A stretch of 64,000 bases of DNA from Flavobacterium sp. MFBS3-15. GTDB lineage: Bacteria > Bacteroidota > Bacteroidia > Flavobacteriales > Flavobacteriaceae. The position numbers and the translations under genes were made by a program. The notes below the pieces were generated by a model that saw nothing but the letters and a program-made list of their open reading frames with translations, was not told the DNA's origin and ran no database searches. Each line of letters opens with the position of its first letter. Within the stretch, counting starts at the first letter, position 1. The stretch is from NCBI RefSeq assembly GCF_026107645.2, contig NZ_JAPCHV010000005.1:1-64000 (forward strand), read 5' to 3'. Below, piece by piece: positions 25,860 to 32,647 of this stretch.

Positions 25860-26381
25860 TTACTGCCTCTTCATGGCAAAAGTTTCGGTTGCAGGCTTGC
25901 CTTTTTGCATGCCGGATATTTCGGCGACAAGCGAGTCGTTATTGATCTTGTTGTAGGTTATCTTATTCGGGTAATCGTGATTGGGGTTCTCGAAAACCAT
26001 TTGCGTATCGGTTGATGAGGTTAGCTCGAACGGTGTGGCCTGGCCGTTGTTCTGCCCCGGTACGGTAACGTTGTACACCAGTTTTCCGTTTGATTCCTCC
26101 AGTTGGATGCTTTCAGAGAAAACAGTATCCTTGCCGATCACGAAATAACTCTCGCCGTGGTACACCGAGTCGTTTTCCTTTTTCCATTTTTCGGTCAAAA
26201 TGCCCTCGGGTGTCATGTTACCCCAGCTACCGATCAGCCATGCCGCCTTCTCAAGCTGCGGGTAGGTTTTGGCTGCGGGAGCTGTTTCGGTTTGGGTTGC
26301 TTCTGTTTCTTTCTTGCCGTTGCAGGAAAATATAGCCCCGCATACCAGAGCAACTGATAAAATTGTAATGGTCCGTTTCAT
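25860..26381 (-). CDS. Lipoprotein of the DUF6265-like family
   Basis: 173 residues from the ATG at 26381 (MKRTITILSVALVCGAIFSC, lipobox cysteine at 20); the frame extends 16 codons upstream, but that part is not needed. Mature protein: LEKAAWLIGSWGNMTPEGILTEKWKKENDSVYHGES, then VFENPNHDYPNKITYNK, which match a lipocalin-like beta-barrel family I know as DUF6265. Function unknown. Envelope-located. Confidence 0.7.
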   Translation of the reverse strand: MKRTITILSVALVCGAIFSCNGKKETEATQTETAPAAKTYPQLEKAAWLIGSWGNMTPEGILTEKWKKENDSVYHGESYFVIGKDTVFSESIQLEESNGKLVYNVTVPGQNNGQATPFELTSSTDTQMVFENPNHDYPNKITYNKINNDSLVAEISGMQKGKPATETFAMKRQ

Positions 26382-26483
26382 GATTATTGATTTTGTTTGG
26401 TGCAAAGATGTATTTTGGAGCAATGGCAAAATTGTAAAAAACCGACATTAGGATTTTTTATTATGAATTGATTGCGGCGGAGT

Positions 26484-26535
26484 GAGCACGTCTCGCTCCC
26501 CTCTCCTTCGGAGAGGGGCCGGGGGTGAGGACTCG
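26484..26535 (-). repeat. Interspersed repeat, family C (CTCTCCGAAGGAGAG type)
   Basis: Centred on the palindrome CTCTCCTTCGGAGAG. Its reverse complement matches the elements at 31240-31296 and 32284-32343, including the GGAGCGAGACGTGCT tail. Shorter or diverged relatives lie at 29913, 45358 and 52318. Confidence 0.75.
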
Positions 26536-26544
26536 TGTTCCAAA

Positions 26545-27360
26545 TCATTCATCAAAAACAAAATGCTTCGCCATCTCTAAATTCTCCGAAAAATACTGCT
26601 TCGGGTTCAGGCCGGTAAATTCCTTAAAATCCTTAATGAAATGTGCCTGGTCGTAAAAACCGCCATCGTAGGCCACATTGGTAAAGCTCACGAATTCCTT
26701 CTTTTCAATGAGCTGCAGCGTATTCTGGAAATGTATGATGCGGGCCAGGAACTTCGGCGAAAGCCCCACAGCTGCGACAAACTTACGCTCAAGCTGGCGT
26801 TGGCTTATTTCGAGCTCGTCCGCCAGTTTGTCGATGCTCACACTGCCGTCACTTGTAAGCAGGGCCTCCACGCAGTATTCCACATCGCGGTTGTCAAATG
26901 CTACCGAGTGCAGTTTTTTCATCAGGAACGCCTCAACGGTGGCTTTGCGGGCTTGATTGTCGGCGCAGGCAATCATCGCCTGTTCCAGGGCAATGCCGTC
27001 ATTGCCCCACAGTTCGGCCACGGTGAGCGCACGCCCGGTAAAATCATTTACGTCGAAATCAATGAAAGGCTGCAATCCCGCCGGGTTGAACCGTGTGCTG
27101 AACAGCCCCACAGCTCCAGTAGGCTCTACCTCGATGAACGATTTTATCTGCCCGTAAATGATGCCGCGTGGCTGTAGAAACGAGGTTCCGTCCGGCTCAT
27201 GCTTTTGAAACAGCTCTCCGTAGTTGAAGATCAGCTCAATGCACCCGTCGGGAAAAATGCGCTCCCGTTCTTTAGGGGCGTCGGCACCGGCATCCAGGCT
27301 CCAGTGGTAGCGCAAGTATGTTGAAAGTCCGGGAGAAGGGTCGTAGGTTACATATTCCAT
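26545..27360 (-). CDS. AraC-family transcriptional regulator
   Basis: 271 residues from the ATG at 27360 (MEYVTYDPSPGLSTYLRYHWSL); 16 more upstream codons are open but atypical. The C-terminal double HTH is clear: SIDKLADELEISQRQLERKFVAAVGLSPKFLARIIHFQ and NVAYDGGFYDQAHFIKDFKEFTGLNPKQYF. The N-terminal domain carries ERIFPDGCIELIFNYGE and FLQPRGIIYGQIKSFIEVEPTG, as in Bacteroidota regulators with the DUF6597-type sensor. No linked target is evident. Confidence 0.85.
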   Translation of the reverse strand: MEYVTYDPSPGLSTYLRYHWSLDAGADAPKERERIFPDGCIELIFNYGELFQKHEPDGTSFLQPRGIIYGQIKSFIEVEPTGAVGLFSTRFNPAGLQPFIDFDVNDFTGRALTVAELWGNDGIALEQAMIACADNQARKATVEAFLMKKLHSVAFDNRDVEYCVEALLTSDGSVSIDKLADELEISQRQLERKFVAAVGLSPKFLARIIHFQNTLQLIEKKEFVSFTNVAYDGGFYDQAHFIKDFKEFTGLNPKQYFSENLEMAKHFVFDE

Positions 27361-27398
27361 ATCCTGTAAATGTAACGATATGACTTTGGATAAATAAA

Positions 27399-27425
27399 AA
27401 ACAGCCAATCATTTTGACTGGCTGC
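27399..27425 (-). terminator. Intrinsic terminator after the lipocalin-like gene
   Basis: On the minus strand CAGCCAGTCA and TGATTGGCTG pair (one mismatch) around AAA and are followed by six T residues. It ends the transcript of 27446-27847. Confidence 0.75.
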
Positions 27426-27445
27426 CTAAATTTTTATATGAAAGA

Positions 27446-27847
27446 TTATTTCCTGCCGTAATAAGAAGCAGAATCCTGATCTTCTATCCTTATTGTATTA
27501 TTATTGTCCCGGAACTCTATCTCATAGGTCCAGTCGCCGCCATAATGCTCTACATGATATACATTGTCTCCCAGGTTTTCCCATGTAAGATCGAAGGAGC
27601 TGCTTGTGGAAAGGTGGTATTTGCCACCGCCATCGCCATCAATCTCATAAACGGTACGGTTGTCCTGAATGGCGGTATAATTTCCGGATGCAAGATCTTC
27701 AAAACCCGTAAGCTTCCATTTGCCAACAAACTTATCAGTGCTGTTATTATTGTTCCCGGTTTCCTTGCTGTCATCGCCTGAACAGGCTGTGAACATAATT
27801 ATAATGGCCAGTGGCAATGCTCTCAAAGCTGTTTTCAAATTTTTCAT
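27446..27847 (-). CDS. Lipocalin-like lipoprotein
   Basis: 133 residues from the ATG at 27847 (MKNLKTALRALPLAIIIMFTAC, lipobox cysteine at 22). After an Asn-rich linker the mature part begins FVGKWKLTGFEDL, the GxW start of lipocalin-like domains, and continues through VYEIDGDGGGKYHLS and WTYEIEFRDNNNTIRIED. A small ligand-binding barrel on the membrane is likely; the ligand is unknown. Confidence 0.7.
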   Translation of the reverse strand: MKNLKTALRALPLAIIIMFTACSGDDSKETGNNNNSTDKFVGKWKLTGFEDLASGNYTAIQDNRTVYEIDGDGGGKYHLSTSSSFDLTWENLGDNVYHVEHYGGDWTYEIEFRDNNNTIRIEDQDSASYYGRK

Positions 27848-28033
27848 TTTAGTTAGGTTTAGTGTTCCGGACAAAAATGTAAAATATTTTTTAACGATGC
27901 GATACCTATTAATAGGTATTTTGCTGTAACTGGATTAGTAGTTTTCTGATACAGATCTACCTGCATACAGTATGGCTTTGCTGTGTTTCGAAATGCATTA
28001 TCCATCGCTTAAAAAAAGCAATAATGCGATATT

Positions 28034-28936
28034 TTAAAACACCTCTGCCGCCAGTTCCGCATTGATCAATGCCCCGGCCTTCATGCCGGAAGCCACCGCA
28101 ATCGCCACCGCCCTTTGCCCATTGGTACAATCGCCTGATGCATATACCCCGGCAACATTGGTACGCTGCGTCTCGTCTACCACGATAAGGCCTGATTCGT
28201 TTATGGTACACCCCAGTTTTTCCGGAATGTCGGTGTGCTGTACATTCACGGGCTTCGAATAGATGGCATCAATGCTTTGGCGGCTGCCGTCTTCAAAAAC
28301 AATGTGGGTTACATAGCCATCGGTATGCTCCAGTTCGGCAATATTCGCCTCATTTACAGGGATATTGTTTTTACCGAACTTCTCTAACTGCTCTTTCGTA
28401 AACTCCGCCTTGCCATTGGTATAAATGCTGAGGCCGTCTGTCAGTTGCGACACCAACAGGGCATAATGATAGGCCGCATCGCCATTGGCCAATATTGCTG
28501 TCTTTTTGCCGCGTATTTCGTAGCCGTGGCAGTAGGGGCAATGCACCACCGACTTCGCCCAGCATTCCGAAAAGCCTTTTATGTCGGGCATCATGTCGAC
28601 TACGCCTGTCGCCACCAGCAGTTTTTTTGCAGTATAGGTTGTCCCTGACGCTGCCGTTACCATAAACCCGCCACCTGTCTTCACGGCATCCGTCGCCGTA
28701 TCGGTAATGAATTCCACGGTAGGGTAGGTGAGCACCTGTTCTTTGGCTTTGGCCGAAATATCGCCCGGCACGGCGCCATCGTGGGTAATGAAGTTATGCG
28801 AATGCGGCGTAAACCGGTTGCACGGCTTCCCGCTGTCGATGATGAGCACGCTGCGCAGTGTCCGCCCCAATGCCATGGCCGCCGACAGCCCGCTGTAGCT
28901 CCCGCCGATGATGATAACGTCGTATGTGTTTTTCAT
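28034..28936 (-). CDS. NAD(P)/FAD-dependent oxidoreductase, thioredoxin-reductase-like
   Basis: 300 residues from the ATG at 28936. FAD-binding motif YDVIIIGGSYSGLSAAMALGR at residues 5-25, the redox pair in VVHCPYCHGYE (Cys133, Cys136), and the C-terminal GVYASGDCTNGQRAVAIAVASGMKAG that contacts FAD. The size and CPYC motif fit low-molecular-weight thioredoxin-reductase-like proteins. The NAD(P)H-binding loop (KKTAILANGDAAYHYALLV) lacks a classical GxGxxG, so its electron donor and acceptor are uncertain. An upstream in-frame extension of 12 codons is ignored. Confidence 0.83.
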   Translation of the reverse strand: MKNTYDVIIIGGSYSGLSAAMALGRTLRSVLIIDSGKPCNRFTPHSHNFITHDGAVPGDISAKAKEQVLTYPTVEFITDTATDAVKTGGGFMVTAASGTTYTAKKLLVATGVVDMMPDIKGFSECWAKSVVHCPYCHGYEIRGKKTAILANGDAAYHYALLVSQLTDGLSIYTNGKAEFTKEQLEKFGKNNIPVNEANIAELEHTDGYVTHIVFEDGSRQSIDAIYSKPVNVQHTDIPEKLGCTINESGLIVVDETQRTNVAGVYASGDCTNGQRAVAIAVASGMKAGALINAELAAEVF

Positions 28937-28967
28937 TTGAATTTTGAGAGTTATTATTACGCTTTTT

Positions 28968-29107
28968 ACCACATAGGTACATAGGATTCATAGTTGTTTT
29001 TATAGCGCTTAAGGGAACATATTGGCACATAGTGAAGCTTAGCTTCAATCTCTGTGTCACTAAAGCACCCTTAATTAGCGACTATGAATCCTATGTACCT
29101 ATGTGGT
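28968..29107. repeat. 140-bp palindromic intergenic element, family A copy A1
   Basis: Perfect 27-bp outer arms (28968-28994 and 29081-29107), starting ACCACATAGGTACATAGG. The centre holds a second hairpin built on TGAAGC-TTA-GCTTCA. It fills most of the 300-base gap between the oxidoreductase and the divergent Fur gene. Copy A2 at 29683 has the same length and a similar core hairpin. Confidence 0.85.
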
Positions 29108-29213
29108 TAAATTTTTATGAGTGAAAATCCGCCCAATTCGGAGCTCGTCCGCACGGCAGGAGCATCATTTGTTCCAAACTTTTTTTGGCAAATATAAATG
29201 AATTTCGTATTAT

Positions 29214-29228
29214 TGCAACATAATTGCA
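29214..29228 (+). promoter_or_regulatory. Candidate Fur/Zur-type operator
   Basis: TGCAA-CATAA-TTGCA is a 15-bp interrupted palindrome ending 8 bases before the preferred ATG (29237) of the Fur-family gene, a place that suits autoregulation. Flanking bases extend the symmetry in part. Confidence 0.5.
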
Positions 29229-29236
29229 TTAATAAA

Positions 29237-29614
29237 ATGAAACGCCGCAACACCCCTGCCAAGAACACCATACTTAACCTGCTGAAAAACGCAGGAAATG
29301 CCCTGAGCCAGGAAATGATAGAAGCCGAAGTAAAAGGCGAAATGGACCGCGTGACCATCTACCGGGTGCTGAACAGCTTCTGCGAGGACGGCGTGACCCA
29401 CCGCATCCTGAGTGACGAAGGCAAGTACTATTTTGCCCTGTGCCTGGACTGCCACCACCATGAGCACCACACGCACGACCATTTCCACTTCCGGTGTGTG
29501 GGGTGCCAAAAGGTAGAATGCCTGGAGGAACAGGTTACGGTACAGCTGCCACAGGGCTACCGTAGGGAAAGCATCAGCAGCTGGGTAACGGGGTATTGTG
29601 CCGGGTGTTCGTAG
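29237..29614 (+). CDS. Fur-family metalloregulator
   Basis: 125 residues from the ATG at 29237; 13 upstream codons are in frame but would cover the operator-like palindrome. The winged helix is seen in TPAKNTILNLLKNAG, MDRVTIYRVLNSFCEDGVTHRI. Metal ligands are abundant: CLDCHHHEHHTHDHFHFRC (Cys69, Cys72, many His), then CVGC (87, 90) and the final CAGC (121, 124), a Cys4 zinc site as in Zur and Fur. The many histidines suggest zinc, but iron cannot be excluded. Target genes are not adjacent. Confidence 0.85.
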   Translation: MKRRNTPAKNTILNLLKNAGNALSQEMIEAEVKGEMDRVTIYRVLNSFCEDGVTHRILSDEGKYYFALCLDCHHHEHHTHDHFHFRCVGCQKVECLEEQVTVQLPQGYRRESISSWVTGYCAGCS

Positions 29615-29629
29615 AGTGCTGATTTTTTA

Positions 29630-29879
29630 GCCACGAATTACACTAATTTCCACAAATTTTTCCGATGATTCCCTAAATTTATTTAACCACATAGATACAT
29701 AGGTTTCATAGTATTTATTGAGGAGACATAATTTCACATAGATGAAGCTACGCTTCACTATGTGTTATTCGATTGCTTCCTTTTTGCATTCATCCACTAA
29801 AGCTATGTATCTATGTGGTTAAAAAATATTGCAAAAAGGGCAGGGAGTAAAATTGGTGGAAATTAGCGTAATTCGTGGC
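29630..29879. repeat. Nested inverted repeat: family E arms around palindrome A2
   Basis: Outer 24-base arms at 29630-29653 and 29856-29879 are complementary at 23 of 24 positions (GCCACGAATTAC... and ...GTAATTCGTGGC). They enclose A2 at 29683-29822, which has perfect 20-bp arms (TTAACCACATAGATACATAG) and a central hairpin of TGAAGC/GCTTCA with CACATAG/CTATGTG. A third copy of the outer sequence occurs at about 34580-34610. Confidence 0.8.
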
Positions 29880-29912
29880 AAAACTTCATGATAGTACCGC
29901 AATTCCCGTAGC

Positions 29913-29946
29913 TCCCCTCTCCTTGGGAGCGGGGCTGGGGGTGAGG
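29913..29946 (-). repeat. Interspersed repeat, family C, short copy
   Basis: CTCCCCTCTCCTTGGGAG followed by GGGGCTGGGGGTGAGG. It is a diverged relative of the element at 26484 and lies in front of prfA. Confidence 0.65.
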
Positions 29947-29981
29947 TCAAAAATAACCGTGCATCATTGGAACAATTTTTG

Positions 29982-29989
29982 TAATTTTG
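29982..29989 (+). promoter_or_regulatory. Candidate -7 box of prfA
   Basis: TAATTTTG matches TAnnTTTG and ends 26 bases before the ATG at 30016. Confidence 0.45.
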
Positions 29990-30001
29990 CACCTCGAAAA
30001 C

Positions 30002-30007
30002 AAGGAG
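30002..30007 (+). promoter_or_regulatory. Shine-Dalgarno sequence of prfA
   Basis: AAGGAG lies 8 bases before the ATG at 30016. A strong SD site is uncommon in Bacteroidota and here settles the start against the 47-codon in-frame extension that runs back into repeat DNA. Confidence 0.65.
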
Positions 30008-30015
30008 AAAGACAA

Positions 30016-31089
30016 ATGTTAGACAGGTTACAATTCATAAAGCAGCGTTTTGACGAGGTATCGGACCTGGTGATCCAGCCGGACATCATTGCCGACCAGA
30101 AGCGCTATGTGCAGCTCAACAAAGAATATAAAGACCTTAAGGCGCTCGTGGACAAACGCGAGGAGTACCTTAACGTGACGGGCAACCTGAAGGAAGCCCA
30201 GGAGATAATTGCCGACGGCAGCGACCCCGAAATGGTCGAAATGGCCAAGATGCAGCTGGACGAGGCCAAGGAAAGGCTTCCGCAGCTGGAGGACGAGATC
30301 AAGTTCATGCTGATACCGAAGGATGCCGAAGACGCGAAGAACGTAATGGTTGAGGTTCGTGCCGGTGCCGGTGGCGACGAGGCCAGTATTTTTGCGGGCG
30401 ACCTGTTCCGGATGTACACCAAGTACTGCGAGAGCAGGGGATGGCGCACCAGCGTGGTCGACATGAACGAGGGTACTTCGGGCGGCTTCAAGGAAGTTAT
30501 CTTTGAGGTGACGGGCGAAGACGTATACGGCACCCTGAAGTTCGAGGCCGGCGTGCACCGCGTACAGCGCGTGCCGCAAACCGAGACCCAGGGCCGCGTT
30601 CATACCTCGGCGGCAACCGTTATGGTGCTTCCGGAGGCGGAGGAATTCGACGTGCAGATCGACATGAACGACGTGCGCATCGACCTGTTCTGTTCGTCAG
30701 GGCCGGGCGGCCAGTCGGTAAACACGACCAAGTCGGCCGTACGTATGACGCACATCCCAACGGGCCTTGTGGCACAGTGCCAGGACGAAAAGTCGCAGCA
30801 CAAGAACAAGGACAAGGCACTGCAGGTACTGCGTTCGCGCCTGTACGAAATGGAGCTGGCCAAAAAGCAGGAGGAAGACGCCAAGAAACGTTCGTCGCAG
30901 GTAAGCAGCGGCGACCGTTCGGCCAAGATACGCACCTACAACTACTCGCAGGGGCGCATCACCGACCACAGGATCGGCCTCAGCATCTTCGACCTGGACG
31001 GCTTCATGAACGGCAACATCCAGAAAATGATCGACGAGCTCCAGCTAGTAAACAATACCGAAAAGCTCAAGGAAAGCGAAGTATATTAA
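30016..31089 (+). CDS. prfA: Peptide chain release factor 1
   Basis: 357 residues. The catalytic GGQ loop is [24 protein letters not shown] with Gln233. The codon-recognition tripeptide is PQT at 187-189 in [27 protein letters not shown], the P-x-T form of RF1, which reads UAA and UAG. The segment [21 protein letters not shown] is also diagnostic. It acts in the ribosomal A site to release the finished chain. Housekeeping gene lying between repeat-rich stretches; a terminator follows. Confidence 0.95.
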   Translation: MLDRLQFIKQRFDEVSDLVIQPDIIADQKRYVQLNKEYKDLKALVDKREEYLNVTGNLKEAQEIIADGSDPEMVEMAKMQLDEAKERLPQLEDEIKFMLIPKDAEDAKNVMVEVRAGAGGDEASIFAGDLFRMYTKYCESRGWRTSVVDMNEGTSGGFKEVIFEVTGEDVYGTLKFEAGVHRVQRVPQTETQGRVHTSAATVMVLPEAEEFDVQIDMNDVRIDLFCSSGPGGQSVNTTKSAVRMTHIPTGLVAQCQDEKSQHKNKDKALQVLRSRLYEMELAKKQEEDAKKRSSQVSSGDRSAKIRTYNYSQGRITDHRIGLSIFDLDGFMNGNIQKMIDELQLVNNTEKLKESEVY

Positions 31090-31094
31090 TAAGG

Positions 31095-31121
31095 ATCCCG
31101 GCGTGAGTCGGGATTTTTTTT
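31095..31121 (+). terminator. Intrinsic terminator after prfA
   Basis: ATCCCG (31095-31100) pairs with CGGGAT (31109-31114), followed by a long T run. Confidence 0.8.
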
Positions 31122-31179
31122 GCTCCAAATACCGCACGCCCGTGTCATTCTGAGCGCAGTGCAACGGAGTCGAAGAATC

Positions 31180-31384
31180 TCTCCTCTGTCATTTCGACCG
31201 TATCCGCCGCCGCGGAGGAGTGGAGAAATCTCTTAATCCGAGTCCTCTCCCCCGGCCCCTCTCCGAAGGAGAGGGGAGCGAGACGTGCTTACTCAAACCC
31301 TTTAATTGTGTGACCCTTCGGGCAGGAGTGAAGCTCATTCCCCTCCCCTGGAGGGGTGTCCGCCGCGGCGGACGGGGTGGTTAA
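31180..31384. repeat. Direct repeat DR1, about 205 bp, left of the zeta cassette
   Basis: It begins TCTCCTCTGTCATTTCGACC and ends GACGGGGTGGTTAA. DR2 at 32226-32432 is nearly identical over its whole length, with only a few differences. Each copy is a chain of smaller elements: a TCATTTCGACC unit with a GCGGCGG hairpin, a family C unit, and a CCCCTGGAGGGGTGTCCGCCGCGGCGGACGG-type unit. Confidence 0.85.
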
Positions 31385-31415
31385 AATCATCAAATCAACC
31401 AACAACCAAAATCCT

Positions 31416-31423
31416 TATCTTTG
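31416..31423 (+). promoter_or_regulatory. Candidate -7 box of the zeta-toxin gene
   Basis: TATCTTTG ends 5 bases before the ATG at 31429, so the transcript would be almost leaderless. No -33 TTG is visible, since the upstream DNA is the end of DR1. Confidence 0.5.
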
Positions 31424-31428
31424 CCTCA

Positions 31429-32001
31429 ATGGACAAAAACCTTTACATCATCGCGGGCTGCAACGGCGCGGGCAAGACAACTGCCTCGTTTGCCATACTG
31501 CCGGAAATGCTGGACTGTAAAGAGTTCGTCAATGCCGACGAGATTGCCAGGGGATTGTCGCCGTTCCGGCCCGATGCGGTAGCGTTCGAAGCGGGCAGGA
31601 TCATGCTCCGCCGCATCGACGAGCTGATGGAGGCAGGCGAAACATTCGCCTTTGAAACCACACTTGCCACCAAAAGCTATAGCGGCAGGATACGGCAGGC
31701 ACAACGATTGGGCTATAAGGTAACGCTGCTGTTCTTCTGGCTCGAAAGCATTGAGCTGGCTATTGACCGCGTAGCCACACGGGTACGCGAAGGAGGGCAC
31801 AACATCCCGCCCGATGTGATAGCCCGGAGGTACAAAGGCGGCATACGGAATTTATTCGCCATTTACCTGCCGATTGTTGACGAAACGCTTATCTTTGATA
31901 ATACAACGGGGCCCGAATTGATTGCGGGAAAAAATAAAACAGACGGCCTGAGCGTTTTTAACGAAACAATGTTTAAAAAAATAAGTGATGAAAACGGATA
32001 A
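31429..32001 (+). CDS. Zeta-toxin family P-loop kinase
   Basis: 190 residues. Walker A GCNGAGKTT at 10-18, then FVNADEIARGLSPF and FAFETTLATKSYSGRI, the substrate-binding signatures of zeta toxins and related COG4185 kinases, and IPPDVIARRYKGGIRNLF near the end. Zeta toxins phosphorylate UDP-N-acetylglucosamine and block wall synthesis; related proteins use other substrates, so toxicity is not certain. An in-frame extension reaching back to 31306 is only the DR1 repeat read through. It overlaps the next small gene by 14 bases. Confidence 0.82.
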   Translation: MDKNLYIIAGCNGAGKTTASFAILPEMLDCKEFVNADEIARGLSPFRPDAVAFEAGRIMLRRIDELMEAGETFAFETTLATKSYSGRIRQAQRLGYKVTLLFFWLESIELAIDRVATRVREGGHNIPPDVIARRYKGGIRNLFAIYLPIVDETLIFDNTTGPELIAGKNKTDGLSVFNETMFKKISDENG

Positions 32002-32167
32002 ACTGACCCAACACCAAAAGAAAATCATCGATGCCATGGCAAAGGTCAGTGATTACCTCATTGCCTACAAAAAGCGTATGGACAGCCCGTTGGTGGTAAG
32101 CCAGAATGGCAAGATCGTCCACATCAAGCCCTGGCTCAACGAAGCCGATACCACTAAAAATAAGTAA
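31988..32167 (+). CDS. 59-residue protein, possible antitoxin of the zeta-type kinase
   Basis: It starts at the ATG at 31988 (a GTG directly before it is also in frame) inside the 3' end of the zeta gene, so the two are translationally coupled. MKTDKLTQHQKKIIDAMAKVSDYLIAYKKRMDSPLVVSQNGKIVHIKPWLNEADTTKNK, with a short helix followed by a beta hairpin, is basic and small. I know no domain for it. Known epsilon antitoxins precede zeta and are larger, so an antitoxin role here is an inference from pairing and overlap only. Confidence 0.65.
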   Translation: MKTDKLTQHQKKIIDAMAKVSDYLIAYKKRMDSPLVVSQNGKIVHIKPWLNEADTTKNK

Positions 32168-32168
32168 G

Positions 32169-32188
32169 CCTCCCTGTGGAGGTTTTTT
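32169..32188 (+). terminator. Intrinsic terminator after the zeta cassette
   Basis: CCTCC (32169-32173), CTGT loop, GGAGG (32178-32182), then six T. Confidence 0.8.
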
Positions 32189-32225
32189 CTTTTCCATTTC
32201 GAACGGAACGCAGTGGAGAGAGAAA

Positions 32226-32432
32226 TCTCCTCTGTCATTTCGACCGTATCCGCCGCGGCGGAGGAGTGGAGAAATCTCTTAATCCGTGAGTCCTCTCCCC
32301 CAGCCCCTCTCCGAAGGAGAGGGGAGCGAGACGTGCTTACTCAAACCCCTTAATTGTGTGACCCTTCGGGCAGGAGTGAAGCTCATTCCCCTCCCCTGGA
32401 GGGGTGTCCGCCGCGGCGGACGGGGTGGTTAA
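32226..32432. repeat. Direct repeat DR2, about 207 bp, right of the zeta cassette
   Basis: Near-identical to DR1 (31180-31384) in the same orientation, 1046 bases further on. Start and end sequences are the same; two extra bases (TCCGTGAGTC against TCCGAGTC) and a few substitutions differ. The unit of one repeat plus the zeta cassette could be lost by recombination between the copies. Confidence 0.85.
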
Positions 32433-32444
32433 GACTACTTTTTA

Positions 32445-32540
32445 GGGCGTGCCGCTCCACTGCGTTACACGTCGGGCTTTCGGCTTTATCTGCCTCCGCA
32501 GGCTACGGCAGGAATGGGCTCTATCCCTCACGGGGTGGGT
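32445..32540. repeat. Interspersed repeat, family D copy 1
   Basis: GGGCGTGCCGCTCCACTGCG followed by TTACACGTCGGGCTTTCGGCT and, further on, ATCCCTCACGGGGTGGG. The first 45 bases recur with few changes at 45239-45284. Confidence 0.7.
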
Positions 32541-32591
32541 AGTAAAATATCTTCTTACAAAGCTGATAACAATCCTTACTAAAAATTTAAC

Positions 32592-32629
32592 AAATATTTC
32601 TGACAGTAATATTACTGTCAGAAATATTT
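32592..32629. promoter_or_regulatory. 38-bp perfect palindrome upstream of the retron-like RNA, likely operator
   Basis: Every one of 19 base pairs around the centre 32610/32611 matches; half-site AAATATTTCTGACAGTAAT, no loop. It ends 5 bases before the -7 box at 32635, so a bound protein would cover the -33 region. There is no T-tract or gene upstream that needs a terminator here, and a zero-loop palindrome cannot form a normal RNA hairpin. The XRE protein encoded at 33306 is the natural candidate to bind it. Confidence 0.75.
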
Positions 32630-32634
32630 TTTCT

Positions 32635-32642
32635 TATCTTTG
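32635..32642 (+). promoter_or_regulatory. -7 box for the retron-like RNA and operon
   Basis: TATCTTTG exactly fits TAnnTTTG. Transcription would start about 5-8 bases later, near 32648, just before the a1 segment at 32673. Confidence 0.6.
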
Positions 32643-32647
32643 TACCA

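Noticed and set aside
29875..30015. 47-codon N-terminal extension of prfA
   Set aside because: It reads through family E and C repeat DNA; a Shine-Dalgarno sequence and the normal RF1 N-terminus fix the start at 30016.
31306..31428. N-terminal extension of the zeta kinase
   Set aside because: The same peptide is encoded in DR2 at 32354, where no gene follows; it is repeat DNA, and the -7 box lies downstream of it.
32226..32432. Insertion-sequence ends
   Set aside because: DR1 and DR2 are direct, composed of smaller interspersed repeats, and the enclosed genes are not a transposase.
32354..32542. 62-codon plus-strand frame after the zeta cassette
   Set aside because: Read-through of DR2 and family D repeat sequence without any coding character.
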